Positions 7,196 to 13,719 of a stretch of 34,623 bases of DNA are shown piece by piece (position 1 is the stretch's first letter; the number at the start of each line of letters is the position of its first letter). The notes under the pieces are model-generated. The model did not search any database. It was given only the letters and a program-made list of their open reading frames with translations, and had not been told where the DNA came from. This DNA is from Runella limosa DSM 17973 (GTDB lineage Bacteria; Bacteroidota; Bacteroidia; Cytophagales; Spirosomataceae). The DNA is taken from contig NZ_AXVJ01000068.1 in the NCBI RefSeq assembly GCF_000482465.1, positions 1 through 34,623 on the forward strand, in the 5' to 3' direction. Position numbers and translations under genes: made by a program.

Positions 7196-7216
7196 GATGT
7201 TCGTAATGATATGTTT

Positions 7217-7420
7217 TTACTGCTTCTTTTTGAACCAGTTTAGGATTTCGTCTTTCTCTTTCTCTGTGAAAGTGTGCTTTCTGTCATATCCTGTGTTATG
7301 TGCAATTTCTTCGTTTAGCAACTTTCTGAACAACTTGTAATTGTTCTTATCGCTTGTCAGTCCGACAAGTTCTAACAAATCGGCCTTTCGGTAAAACGGA
7401 TTATTTAAACTTATTCTCAT
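7217..7420 (-). CDS. Small protein, possible late-operon regulator
   Basis: A 67-residue basic protein, MRISLNNPFYRKADLLELVGLT at the start, ending in EKEKDEILNWFKKKQ. The pattern NPFYRKADLLELVGL..DKNNYKLFRKLLNEE resembles a short DNA-binding fold, but no family is recognised. It is divergent from the structural operon. The 109-bp spacer holds three tandem 10-bp repeats (7424-7453) directly upstream of its start and a strong promoter facing right. A role as autoregulated repressor or activator of the late operon is inferred from this position only. Confidence 0.5.
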   Translation of the reverse strand: MRISLNNPFYRKADLLELVGLTSDKNNYKLFRKLLNEEIAHNTGYDRKHTFTEKEKDEILNWFKKKQ

Positions 7421-7423
7421 TGT

Positions 7424-7453
7424 GTTTCAAACAGTTTCAACAGGTTTACAACA
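7424..7453. promoter_or_regulatory. Three tandem 10-bp repeats, candidate operator
   Basis: GTTTCAAACA, GTTTCAACAG and GTTTACAACA follow one another without gaps, so each unit presents the same DNA face. They begin 4 bp upstream of the leftward start at 7420 and end 23 bp upstream of the -33 box of the rightward late promoter. They are a likely binding site for a regulator acting on both genes. Confidence 0.55.
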
Positions 7454-7476
7454 GTTCCCAAATTTACAAAAATGTG

Positions 7477-7507
7477 TTTGAAAAGTTCGGATGTGTCCGA
7501 ATATTTG
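7477..7507 (+). promoter_or_regulatory. Late-operon promoter, Bacteroidota type
   Basis: TTTG (7477-7480), a 19-bp spacer, then AATATTTG (7500-7507) matches the Bacteroidota housekeeping consensus TTTG-N19-TAnnTTTG at all but one position. The start of transcription should fall near 7514, giving a leader of about 15 nt before the ATG at 7529. Confidence 0.7.
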
Positions 7508-7528
7508 CAACGTCAACCACGAAAAACA

Positions 7529-8005
7529 ATGAAGTATTACCCCGACAATCTTGTAACTGTTGAATATGTACTACAAACCCTCGAAAACTATAAAAGCGAG
7601 TCGGCAGACGTACAAAAAGAAGTGAAACAAGAATCTATACAAAAGTTAGGGCAGTTGGCCGCGTCGTTAGGTCAGGACTTGCAAATGATTGCCGACAGGT
7701 ATCAGGTTCTTATTAATCGACAACAGCTAACGAGTACTATTTCTACGATTTCGGGGGCTATCGCGGGGGCTGTACCCGTTCCGATTGTGCAGGGGCTAGG
7801 CGTCTTAATCAGCCTTGGCGGTTCGCTTATCACGGGCGTACAGTCCAAAAATGCCGCAAAAGCACAGGCGGAAGTTCAGACCGTTCAGCTGAAAATACAG
7901 CAGGTACAAACGGCAATACAGCAAATACAGGAAAGCGCGGGCGGCATCAACACCACGGCGCTATTTGTTGCAGGAATCGCGGCCTTTTTCTTTATCGGAC
8001 GATAA
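7529..8005 (+). CDS. Membrane protein with tail anchor, first gene of the structural operon
   Basis: The start chosen is the ATG at 7529, because the frame's upstream ATG lies over the promoter. The 158-residue product has a charged helical N-terminus (1-65), a glycine-rich hydrophobic stretch (about 69-104) that may be a helical hairpin in the membrane, a Gln-rich coiled coil (111-136) and a C-terminal membrane segment (141-157, TALFVAGIAAFFFI) ending in GR. No family is recognised. It is the first of several consecutive genes with a terminal membrane anchor, suggesting a virion membrane component. The glycine-rich segment could instead hint at a channel or penetration role. Confidence 0.7.
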   Translation: MKYYPDNLVTVEYVLQTLENYKSESADVQKEVKQESIQKLGQLAASLGQDLQMIADRYQVLINRQQLTSTISTISGAIAGAVPVPIVQGLGVLISLGGSLITGVQSKNAAKAQAEVQTVQLKIQQVQTAIQQIQESAGGINTTALFVAGIAAFFFIGR

Positions 8006-8019
8006 CCAAATTTGGAGCA

Positions 8020-8502
8020 ATGGCAAACGTAATACCGCCCACAAAGGGCACAATCGTAAAAGTAACACAGGCGGGCGCTCAGTTTTTTTGGGGAGCTTCA
8101 AAAGACAGCACACAACAAAATAAAATCGACGCAAAACGAGAGGGCAAGCACGTAGAATGGCAAGTAGGTGACGCCCTAAAATCGACAGGGAAAACGGTAG
8201 AAAACGAGGCGGGGCTTTGGCTGGAACTTGAAACTTTCAGATGGTACAGACGCAACGTTTTTAAGGCTTGGACGCCGATACCTGTACTTGTGTACTACCT
8301 GATAACCGACAACACCTGTACGTGGGTTTATGGCGGTATAGAAGGAGGCAAACCGACAACACAAACAGGTACAGTAAACACAGGCACGGGAGCGCCTCAA
8401 ACCCCTGACAAAAAGAGCGACACAGACACCACAGGCGGCGCAAATACTTTGGCATTGGTCAGCATAGGCATAGGTATTTTAAGCCTCTTAAAATCAAAAT
8501 AA
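8020..8502 (+). CDS. Tail-anchored membrane protein with soluble N-domain
   Basis: 160 residues. The soluble part (1-110) contains many Trp and beta-type patterns (VKVTQAGAQFFWG, EAGLWLELETFRWYRR, WTPIPVLVYYL). It is followed by a Thr/Gly/Pro linker (about 113-140) and a C-terminal membrane segment (141-157) with a KSK tail. It starts 14 bp after the previous gene and ends 1 bp before the next. The domain-linker-anchor build repeats in the neighbours and fits a virion membrane protein displaying a domain. No family is recognised. Confidence 0.7.
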   Translation: MANVIPPTKGTIVKVTQAGAQFFWGASKDSTQQNKIDAKREGKHVEWQVGDALKSTGKTVENEAGLWLELETFRWYRRNVFKAWTPIPVLVYYLITDNTCTWVYGGIEGGKPTTQTGTVNTGTGAPQTPDKKSDTDTTGGANTLALVSIGIGILSLLKSK

Positions 8503-8503
8503 A

Positions 8504-9103
8504 ATGGCAAGTTTTATTGGTAGCGGAATTACACCACTTTTCAACACCGTAATAGGAACAAGTACGGGCGGAACTGGATTGGTGAACATATTACGGGGGC
8601 AGACCGTAGCGACAACACCCGAAAGCGAAGGCAGTACAACGGCGGGGGCGGGGCAGGGTACAACCACAGGCCAAAACACCACAACAGACCCAACGACCCA
8701 AAACCCGCCGATTGTACAAGGGGAACGAGAAACAGTTTTAGAACGCATTCGTCAGAGCGCGGATTTAGACCCCGCCGCAAAAATCAGAATACTAAAACTA
8801 GCGAGTTCGCGCCCCGAACTTACAGCCCAAAACTTACGCGTAATTTTTGCGACGTGTCTTTATCCAACCGCACAAGGTTTGCCCGCCCCTGAGGGGTACG
8901 AATACTTTCTAACAAAACTAGAATCGGGGCAAACAGTAGAAGCGGCACTGTCGGACGCGAGGCTGTATTTCAACGCAGACCAAAACACTAAAAGCCCCTC
9001 AGACCCTGACGCTCCCGACAGCCAAGAAACAGCCAACAGGCAGGGTAAAATTGTCATAGCGGCGGGGGTTGCGTTCGTACTCTTAATACTTTTCAACCGA
9101 TGA
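8504..9103 (+). CDS. Tail-anchored membrane protein with Thr-rich linker
   Basis: 199 residues: a short N-terminal region, a very Thr/Gly/Gln-rich linker (about 35-72), a helical domain (75-150, ERETVLERIRQSADLDPAAKIRILKLASSRPEL...), an acidic linker, and a C-terminal membrane segment (179-197, IVIAAGVAFVLLILF) ending NR. Its stop overlaps the start of the next gene (ATGA), implying coupled translation. Not recognised by family; a structural membrane component by context. Confidence 0.7.
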   Translation: MASFIGSGITPLFNTVIGTSTGGTGLVNILRGQTVATTPESEGSTTAGAGQGTTTGQNTTTDPTTQNPPIVQGERETVLERIRQSADLDPAAKIRILKLASSRPELTAQNLRVIFATCLYPTAQGLPAPEGYEYFLTKLESGQTVEAALSDARLYFNADQNTKSPSDPDAPDSQETANRQGKIVIAAGVAFVLLILFNR

Positions 9104-9573
9104 ACAAGACAACGATTTTTTTAATTTTTGCAGTAATGGCTTTTGCGCTTTGGTACTATCCCAAAGCACGGGCGGCACAACGCCTCAACTATCGACCGTT
9201 ACCGCCCCAGAATTTCAGAGCTGTACAGGGAGCTATTGAGTGGGTTCAGCCTATCGCAGTAACCAACGCCCTAAACGCTTCGCTCTCCATTCAAAACGCA
9301 GACTTTAGAGCGGGAGACAAACAGGGGAATGAGTACGCACAATGTATTTTACAAGCGCCTGTACTTATTCAGCCCAATAGCACTACGGTAATGCCCCTTT
9401 TGGTGCAAATACCTATACTGTCAGCCCCCGCCACTTTGCAACGTATGTACCAAGATGCAAGCGCGGACGGTATCGTTAGCGTGAAGTTTTCGGGAGTTGT
9501 GAAGGCCGAATGGTTTTGGTTTACGATTGAGCCTTTTGTCTTAGACGTTCCTATCAACTTTTTTAAACGCTAA
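9100..9573 (+). CDS. N-terminally anchored protein with LEA14-like beta domain
   Basis: 157 residues. A membrane segment at 4-22 (TIFLIFAVMAFALWYY) is followed by a beta-rich domain (about 45-155). Its order (hydrophobic strand, VTNALNASLSIQNADFRAG, APVLIQPNSTTVMPLLVQIPI, VSVKFSGVVKAEWFWFTIEPFVLDVPINF) resembles the LEA type-2 / water-stress sandwich fold. That resemblance is a pattern reading and not a database hit. It would sit in the membrane with the sandwich facing out. It overlaps the upstream gene by 4 bp and lies 4 bp before the next. Confidence 0.65.
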   Translation: MNKTTIFLIFAVMAFALWYYPKARAAQRLNYRPLPPQNFRAVQGAIEWVQPIAVTNALNASLSIQNADFRAGDKQGNEYAQCILQAPVLIQPNSTTVMPLLVQIPILSAPATLQRMYQDASADGIVSVKFSGVVKAEWFWFTIEPFVLDVPINFFKR

Positions 9574-9577
9574 AGCT

Positions 9578-9958
9578 ATGCCGCAAACACAGATTTTGAG
9601 CGTACCAACGGCGACACCAACCATACCGCCGCTACCAACGGGGGCGACCTATGCCACGGGTGCAGACGGCAAAGTATATGTCAAGTACGCCACGCAGGAC
9701 GCAAAAACGGGGCAGTGGGTGCAAAACGTACAGCAGGTAGTCAACGGCGTATTAGTGCCCGTTTTGCAGGTGCTTTTTCCGAACGGAGTCACACCCAACA
9801 ACGGTACAAATACGGCACTTCCAAACGGGCAGATACTAGGCAATTTTCAGCCTGTACAAACAGGGGCAGGCGCTGCAACTGGTAATAATACGCTACTTTT
9901 TGCGGGTATAGGCGTTGCGGCGGTGGCACTCTTAATGAAGAACAACAAAAACAACTAA
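9578..9958 (+). CDS. Small tail-anchored membrane protein
   Basis: 126 residues with a Pro/Thr-rich N-terminus (1-25), a short beta segment (GKVYVKYATQDAKTGQWVQNVQQVVNGVLVPVLQVLF), an Asn/Gly/Thr linker, and a C-terminal membrane segment (105-121, LLFAGIGVAAVALLM) with the tail KNNKNN. It repeats the layout of the proteins at 8020 and 8504. Not recognised; likely a virion membrane component by context. Confidence 0.65.
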   Translation: MPQTQILSVPTATPTIPPLPTGATYATGADGKVYVKYATQDAKTGQWVQNVQQVVNGVLVPVLQVLFPNGVTPNNGTNTALPNGQILGNFQPVQTGAGAATGNNTLLFAGIGVAAVALLMKNNKNN

Positions 9959-9996
9959 AAACCAAATAAACATCTTAAAATCAAACACTTAAACCA

Positions 9997-10617
9997 ATGG
10001 CAGCAAATGAAGTAAGTATTATCGGCAACGTGGGCACTGTCTCAGGTACATTAGGTACGGGGGTTGTGTACATAGGCCAAGTAAATTCAAAGTACGGCCT
10101 ATTTTACAAGGTCTTAAACACGACACCAGACCCCGACCTGGAGCAATGGGCGTTCATGCCGCGCGACGCCTTTTTGACCTATGTAGCACAAGGAAACGCC
10201 ACCTATCATTCGGGCGTCGATGTATCGTCGATGTTGAACGAAGGCAACAGCGCAACGTTCATTACCGCCGTGGCTGGTAACGACTGGAAAGTAACCGTGA
10301 TTAATGACAACACGCTTCCGCGTTTGTACAACAATCAGCCGTTTTACTCGCTCCGTGGGCAAGGTATTGCAGCAATCGACGCCAATACAGCCACGTACAG
10401 CAACAGCACTACGCTAGGGACGACAACCGTAACCACAACCGCGAAAAGTTCAAGCTCGAACGTATTAGAAAGCATTTTCGGCACACAAGTGACAACCTTT
10501 ATTAAGGACAATTCGCTTTGGATTTTCTTGGTATTGCTTGTGCTTGCATACTTGTATTACCGCGAAAAGCAAGGTAAAAAAGGCGGCAAAAAGTCAAAGT
10601 TTTTAGGACTTTTCTAG
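9997..10617 (+). CDS. Tail-anchored beta-rich protein, candidate abundant structural protein
   Basis: 206 residues: a beta-rich N-domain (1-125, VSIIGNVGTVSGTLGTGVVYIGQVNSKYGLFYKVL...), a Thr/Ser linker (about 133-155), a membrane segment (170-188, SLWIFLVLLVLAYLYY) and a strongly basic tail (REKQGKKGGKKSKFLGLF). A hairpin terminator follows at 10651-10677, so this is the last gene of the first transcription unit. The basic tail on the inner side could bind nucleic acid or phospholipid heads. The family is not recognised. It could be a main membrane or coat protein of the particle, which is inference. Confidence 0.65.
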   Translation: MAANEVSIIGNVGTVSGTLGTGVVYIGQVNSKYGLFYKVLNTTPDPDLEQWAFMPRDAFLTYVAQGNATYHSGVDVSSMLNEGNSATFITAVAGNDWKVTVINDNTLPRLYNNQPFYSLRGQGIAAIDANTATYSNSTTLGTTTVTTTAKSSSSNVLESIFGTQVTTFIKDNSLWIFLVLLVLAYLYYREKQGKKGGKKSKFLGLF

Positions 10618-10650
10618 CCAATCGCTCACAACAAAAAACAGTTAACCAAC

Positions 10651-10677
10651 GGGGCGCAATAGCCAATTTTGCGCCCC
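10651..10677 (+). terminator. Hairpin terminator or attenuator inside the structural operon
   Basis: GGGGCGCAA (10651-10659) pairs with TTGCGCCCC (10669-10677), a 9-bp GC-rich stem with a 9-nt loop, followed by TAAAAATTT. It separates the 206-residue gene from the 57-residue gene. The weak T-run suggests partial termination or RNA 3'-end protection. Confidence 0.6.
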
Positions 10678-10695
10678 TAAAAATTTCCTACTACA

Positions 10696-10869
10696 ATGGC
10701 AAAAAAAATGAAATCTTACCCGAAACAGCCCAAGTCTGACAACATCAAAGTATTGGAAGACTGGAAGAAAAAATGCGAGGCTGTAAAGAAGTATAACAAC
10801 GCTATTGAGGCTGAAAAAAAGAAGGTTGCAGCCCTCAAAGAGACGGTTAAGAAAATGAAACAAAAATAA
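10696..10869 (+). CDS. 57-residue lysine-rich basic protein, candidate nucleic-acid-binding virion protein
   Basis: This short frame has a clear ATG preceded by CTACTACA and ends in TAA at 10867-10869. Of 57 residues 19 are Lys and 7 acidic, so it is strongly basic. Residues 15-57 look like one long amphipathic helix (NIKVLEDWKKKCEAVKKYNN..., then AEKKKVAALKETVKKMKQK). It lies alone between two hairpins, so its message may be a separate, stable and abundant RNA. Small basic helical proteins condense DNA in several virions; that role is inferred. No family is recognised. Confidence 0.6.
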   Translation: MAKKMKSYPKQPKSDNIKVLEDWKKKCEAVKKYNNAIEAEKKKVAALKETVKKMKQK

Positions 10870-10900
10870 GTTTTTGGGGTATCCGATACCCCAAAAACTT
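10868..10900. terminator. Strong perfect stem-loop terminator
   Basis: A perfect 15-bp stem (10868-10882 with 10886-10900) closes a CCG loop; GGGGTAT pairs with ATACCCC and is flanked by TTTTT/AAAAA. It overlaps the stop codon of the 57-residue gene and ends in a short T-run. It acts on either strand. Confidence 0.75.
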
Positions 10901-10916
10901 TTAAACCCCCTACCGT

Positions 10917-11423
10917 ATGAACACGATACAGGACGCTATAAAACACCTACGAAAAAAGAAACTTTCGTATTGGATGGTTAAAACGACCTCAGGGAAGTTA
11001 AAAGGGGAATACGAGGGCGACGAATACGAAGACGCAATACAAGAATTTGCAGACCTTGGCGACCACCTGATAACTGGAAAGTATGAACTAACTGTAAGAA
11101 GCTCAAAGAACAATTACAGGGGCGCAACGGTGTTCGATTTTGAGGTTTTCAACACAGGTTACAAAGAAACAGCACAACCACAAAACCAAACGAATAGCAT
11201 GGACGCAAGCCTGATACAAATGATGGTTGACATCAAGACCTCGCTCAATAAAATAGAAATGAAGTTGGACGCAAACAAAGAACATACAGAAAGCAAATTC
11301 AAAGAACTTGCAAAAGCGCTTTCGGAAGTTTTCGACGAAAAAGAGCAAGATAAGCCACTTTCACCAATGGAGTTTATACAAGGCGCAAAAGGTCTAAAAA
11401 GCTCACTGGACGGAATAATGTAG
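10917..11423 (+). CDS. Hypothetical protein with N-domain and coiled coil
   Basis: 168 residues. The N-terminal 82 residues form a small mixed domain (KLSYWMVKTTSGKLKGEYEGDEYEDAIQEFADLGDHLITGKYELTVRS), followed by a Gln/Asn linker (83-93) and a long helix (94-140, LIQMMVDIKTSLNKIEMKLDANKEHTESKFKELAKALSEVF) of coiled-coil type. The C-terminus is PMEFIQGAKGLKSSLDGIM. It has no membrane segment or signal, so it is probably soluble: an assembly factor, scaffold or internal protein. First gene after the strong hairpin, in the second part of the structural operon. Confidence 0.6.
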   Translation: MNTIQDAIKHLRKKKLSYWMVKTTSGKLKGEYEGDEYEDAIQEFADLGDHLITGKYELTVRSSKNNYRGATVFDFEVFNTGYKETAQPQNQTNSMDASLIQMMVDIKTSLNKIEMKLDANKEHTESKFKELAKALSEVFDEKEQDKPLSPMEFIQGAKGLKSSLDGIM

Positions 11424-11456
11424 CGGAACGAAGAAAAACAATAACCTTTCAAAACA

Positions 11457-11681
11457 ATGACAACCGAACAAAAATTAGCAATCGTAAAAACTCATTTCGC
11501 TACGTGTTCAAACGTGCTAGGCAGCGAAGACAAAGCTGCTGAGTTTATTGCGTGGATAACCGATTTTTTCACAAAAAATCCAAAAGTATTGGTCGAAATA
11601 TCCAACCCCAAAACCCGTGATAAAGTGTTTGCTACGGCAATGGGAATGATGAATAACCCGCTTTTGGGGAAACTTTTCTAA
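11457..11681 (+). CDS. Hypothetical small helical protein
   Basis: 74 residues, all-helical in pattern (EQKLAIVKTHFATCSNVLG, KAAEFIAWITDFFTKNPKVLVEIS, ending MMNNPLLGKLF). Not recognised. It ends 3 bp before the next gene, within the tight rightward operon. No membrane segment is evident. Confidence 0.55.
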   Translation: MTTEQKLAIVKTHFATCSNVLGSEDKAAEFIAWITDFFTKNPKVLVEISNPKTRDKVFATAMGMMNNPLLGKLF

Positions 11682-11684
11682 ACT

Positions 11685-12329
11685 ATGAACGGGCGATTTC
11701 TTGATACAAAAAACGAAAGCCTAATTGTACGTTTTCTTATTTACGCGACTATCTTTTATTTGGTCAGAAACGTGATTAGAAACGGGGCAAAACAGGCAAC
11801 ACAAAACGCAGTGGCGGCGGGGGACAATAACGCCCTTATAGCTGTCGAAATGCGTCAAGCGATGAATCCAAGCGGCACGGCATGGATGATGAGTTTTGAC
11901 CTGACCGACAAAGAGGCTTTGTTTAATTGTGCTAGAAAAATAACCGACTTTGCGGCAGTTTCTAGGGCTTACACAGATTTATACGATTCGGACTTAATCA
12001 CCGATTTACAGGAAGAACTAGGCGCGGATGGATTTGCACAATTTCAGGCATACTTAGGTAAGGGTGGCGCAACTGGTAGATTTTATTGCGTCGCTGACGG
12101 AGCGCCCGCGTATGAGGTTACAAATGTAGATACGTCTAAAGACCCGATTGGTAGCATTGGCGGCGTGGTAAAAACCTATTCATTAGGCGAAAGAATAGAC
12201 GCAGAATACGTAATTGATTTAGGAAAAGGCTCAAAAGACGGTGAATCATTCCTACTTTTCAAGGGAAGTAAATGGTTGTTTTTCGATATGTATTTTGTGA
12301 TTCAAGCTAAAAACCTAGTACTAAAATGA
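11685..12329 (+). CDS. N-terminally anchored membrane protein with annexin-like helical motif
   Basis: 214 residues. A membrane segment at about 13-29 (LIVRFLIYATIFYLV) is followed by a basic patch, then a helical module (about 62-125: KEALFNCARKITDFAAVSRAYTDLYDSDLITDLQEELGADGFAQFQAYL). Its spacing recalls an annexin repeat (helix, VxxAYxxLYxxDLxxDLxxEL), which in annexins binds membranes. The C-terminal half is beta-rich. The annexin likeness is a pattern reading only. The stop overlaps the transglycosylase start (ATGA), so the two are coupled. Confidence 0.6.
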   Translation: MNGRFLDTKNESLIVRFLIYATIFYLVRNVIRNGAKQATQNAVAAGDNNALIAVEMRQAMNPSGTAWMMSFDLTDKEALFNCARKITDFAAVSRAYTDLYDSDLITDLQEELGADGFAQFQAYLGKGGATGRFYCVADGAPAYEVTNVDTSKDPIGSIGGVVKTYSLGERIDAEYVIDLGKGSKDGESFLLFKGSKWLFFDMYFVIQAKNLVLK

Positions 12330-12892
12330 TTTACGAAGAACGCATTTCGTCCGCAACACGCAAGGCGTTTACGGACAAAGTACAGGCAATTGCAAATAAG
12401 TACGGCTTTCGCGCCGATTGGCTTATGATTGTGATGTATTTCGAGACAGGCGGAAAATTCAACACGGGACACCACGGTAACGGCGCTTGGGGGCTTATTG
12501 GGTTTCGCTCCACGGTCGCGGTAGAACTAGGAACAAGTACGGCGGCACTCGCTAAAATGACGCAGGTACAGCAACTTGATTACGTCGATAAGTACCTGAG
12601 AAAATGGAACGCGGGGGCAAAAGTAAAAGACCTGACAGACTTGTACATGATTGTTTTTAGCCCCGCTTTCGCTGGAAAACCCGATACGTTTGTACTATAC
12701 CGTTCGGGTTCGGCAGGGTACACAGCAAACTATAAAGCCTTTGACCCTACGGGGCGCGGGTTCTTTACGGTAGGCGACGTGGGCAAGGTAATAGCACGTT
12801 TTGCGGGCAATGTTCCTACTGGCAATTTGCCAATTTGGTTAGTACTAGCAATGTTTTCGGCGGCGACCTTAGCACTAAAAAACTTTGTGTAA
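12326..12892 (+). CDS. Membrane-anchored lytic transglycosylase (lysozyme-like)
   Basis: 188 residues. The catalytic part (1-140) has the lysozyme-like signature WLMIVMYFETGGKFN, with E40 as the probable catalytic Glu, then GNGAWGLIGF (the GxxGLxQF-type block) and DLTDLYMIVFSP. A membrane segment closes the protein at 168-185 (LPIWLVLAMFSAATLAL). It cuts peptidoglycan. A C-terminal anchor is unusual for a free endolysin but is known for virion-membrane entry enzymes such as PRD1 P7. It is coupled by overlaps to the genes on both sides (ATGA at 12326, TAATG at 12890-12894). It could serve entry, exit or both. Confidence 0.8.
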   Translation: MIYEERISSATRKAFTDKVQAIANKYGFRADWLMIVMYFETGGKFNTGHHGNGAWGLIGFRSTVAVELGTSTAALAKMTQVQQLDYVDKYLRKWNAGAKVKDLTDLYMIVFSPAFAGKPDTFVLYRSGSAGYTANYKAFDPTGRGFFTVGDVGKVIARFAGNVPTGNLPIWLVLAMFSAATLALKNFV

Positions 12893-13311
12893 TGCACCCC
12901 CCTATGCAGCATATAAGTACAGTTTTTGCGGATGTATTACTATTCGTCATACTGCAAGTTTCGGGCGTCACATTCGACGTAAATGTACGTTTACAACTTG
13001 CAGGGCTAGGCGGGGCAATACTGGCAGTCAGGACAATAGACAAACGGGCAGAATGGAAAGACACCTTTAAGGTTGCACTCTCAGGGTTAGTACTTTCTAA
13101 CTTTTCGGGCTTCGCATTTTGCGAGTATTACGAAATACCCCTAACCTCATTTACTGCCTCGTTTGTTGTTTTTGCATTTGGCATTTGTTCGGATATTATC
13201 CTTAGAATCATTTCGGCGGCGGGGCGGGTATTAGTTGACAGAACTAGGGAAGTCACAAACGCGGCCATAGACGTAATAAAAAATCTTTTCAAACTTAAAT
13301 CTAAAAACTAA
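12892..13311 (+). CDS. Multi-pass membrane protein, holin-like
   Basis: The start ATG at 12892 overlaps the transglycosylase stop by 1 bp; a longer frame to 12835 is overlap. The 139-residue product has three or four hydrophobic segments (about 10-27, 33-48, 59-78, 86-108) and a charged C-terminal helix (DRTREVTNAAIDVIKNLFKLKSKN). Its place right after a peptidoglycan hydrolase and its size fit a holin, which would open the inner membrane at lysis. It could instead be a virion membrane protein. Family membership was not checked. Confidence 0.65.
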   Translation: MHPPMQHISTVFADVLLFVILQVSGVTFDVNVRLQLAGLGGAILAVRTIDKRAEWKDTFKVALSGLVLSNFSGFAFCEYYEIPLTSFTASFVVFAFGICSDIILRIISAAGRVLVDRTREVTNAAIDVIKNLFKLKSKN

Positions 13312-13312
13312 A

Positions 13313-13648
13313 ATGGGCATTGTAAAACTTTCGTATTTCGTTCGCTTTTTTGGCTCTCTTATCGCTATCACTTCGGGCATTATCAACCAAAGAAAACTGA
13401 GCCTTATCACTACCTTACCAAAGGTGTTTCGGCTTTTACCGCTTGTAAAACCCACATTTACAGACTTTTCGATGGTGTGGGACGAGTTTCGAGATTTGGA
13501 CGACGACGAACGCGACGAACTCCGAACTATTCTAGCCATTGAACTAGATATGGAGTTCGACAACAGCGACGAAGCCAAAGAGCTATTAGACAAAGGTATA
13601 GGCGGCGCTCTATCATTCTTGGAGTTAATCACCCACTTTAAACGGTAG
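13313..13648 (+). CDS. Hypothetical protein, lysis or assembly region
   Basis: 111 residues with a hydrophobic N-terminus (1-28, VKLSYFVRFFGSLIAITSGI) that may be a weak membrane anchor, then an acidic helical C-terminal half (FRDLDDDERDELRTILAIELDMEFDNSDEAKELLDKG). It begins 1 bp after the holin-like gene and is followed by a hairpin terminator, closing this transcription block. Not recognised; a spanin-like or accessory lysis role is possible but unsupported. Confidence 0.55.
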   Translation: MGIVKLSYFVRFFGSLIAITSGIINQRKLSLITTLPKVFRLLPLVKPTFTDFSMVWDEFRDLDDDERDELRTILAIELDMEFDNSDEAKELLDKGIGGALSFLELITHFKR

Positions 13649-13673
13649 GTAATTGTTTTGTGTAGGTTTAAAG

Positions 13674-13696
13674 AGCCGTCTAATGGGCGGCTTTTT
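13674..13696 (+). terminator. Intrinsic terminator between lysis and spike blocks
   Basis: AGCCGTC pairs with GGCGGCT (one G-U pair) around a short loop, followed by TTTTTCTTT. It lies in the 71-bp gap between 13648 and 13720 and would partly separate the spike genes from those upstream. Confidence 0.75.
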
Positions 13697-13719
13697 CTTT
13701 AAAAAAAACAAATAAAACT

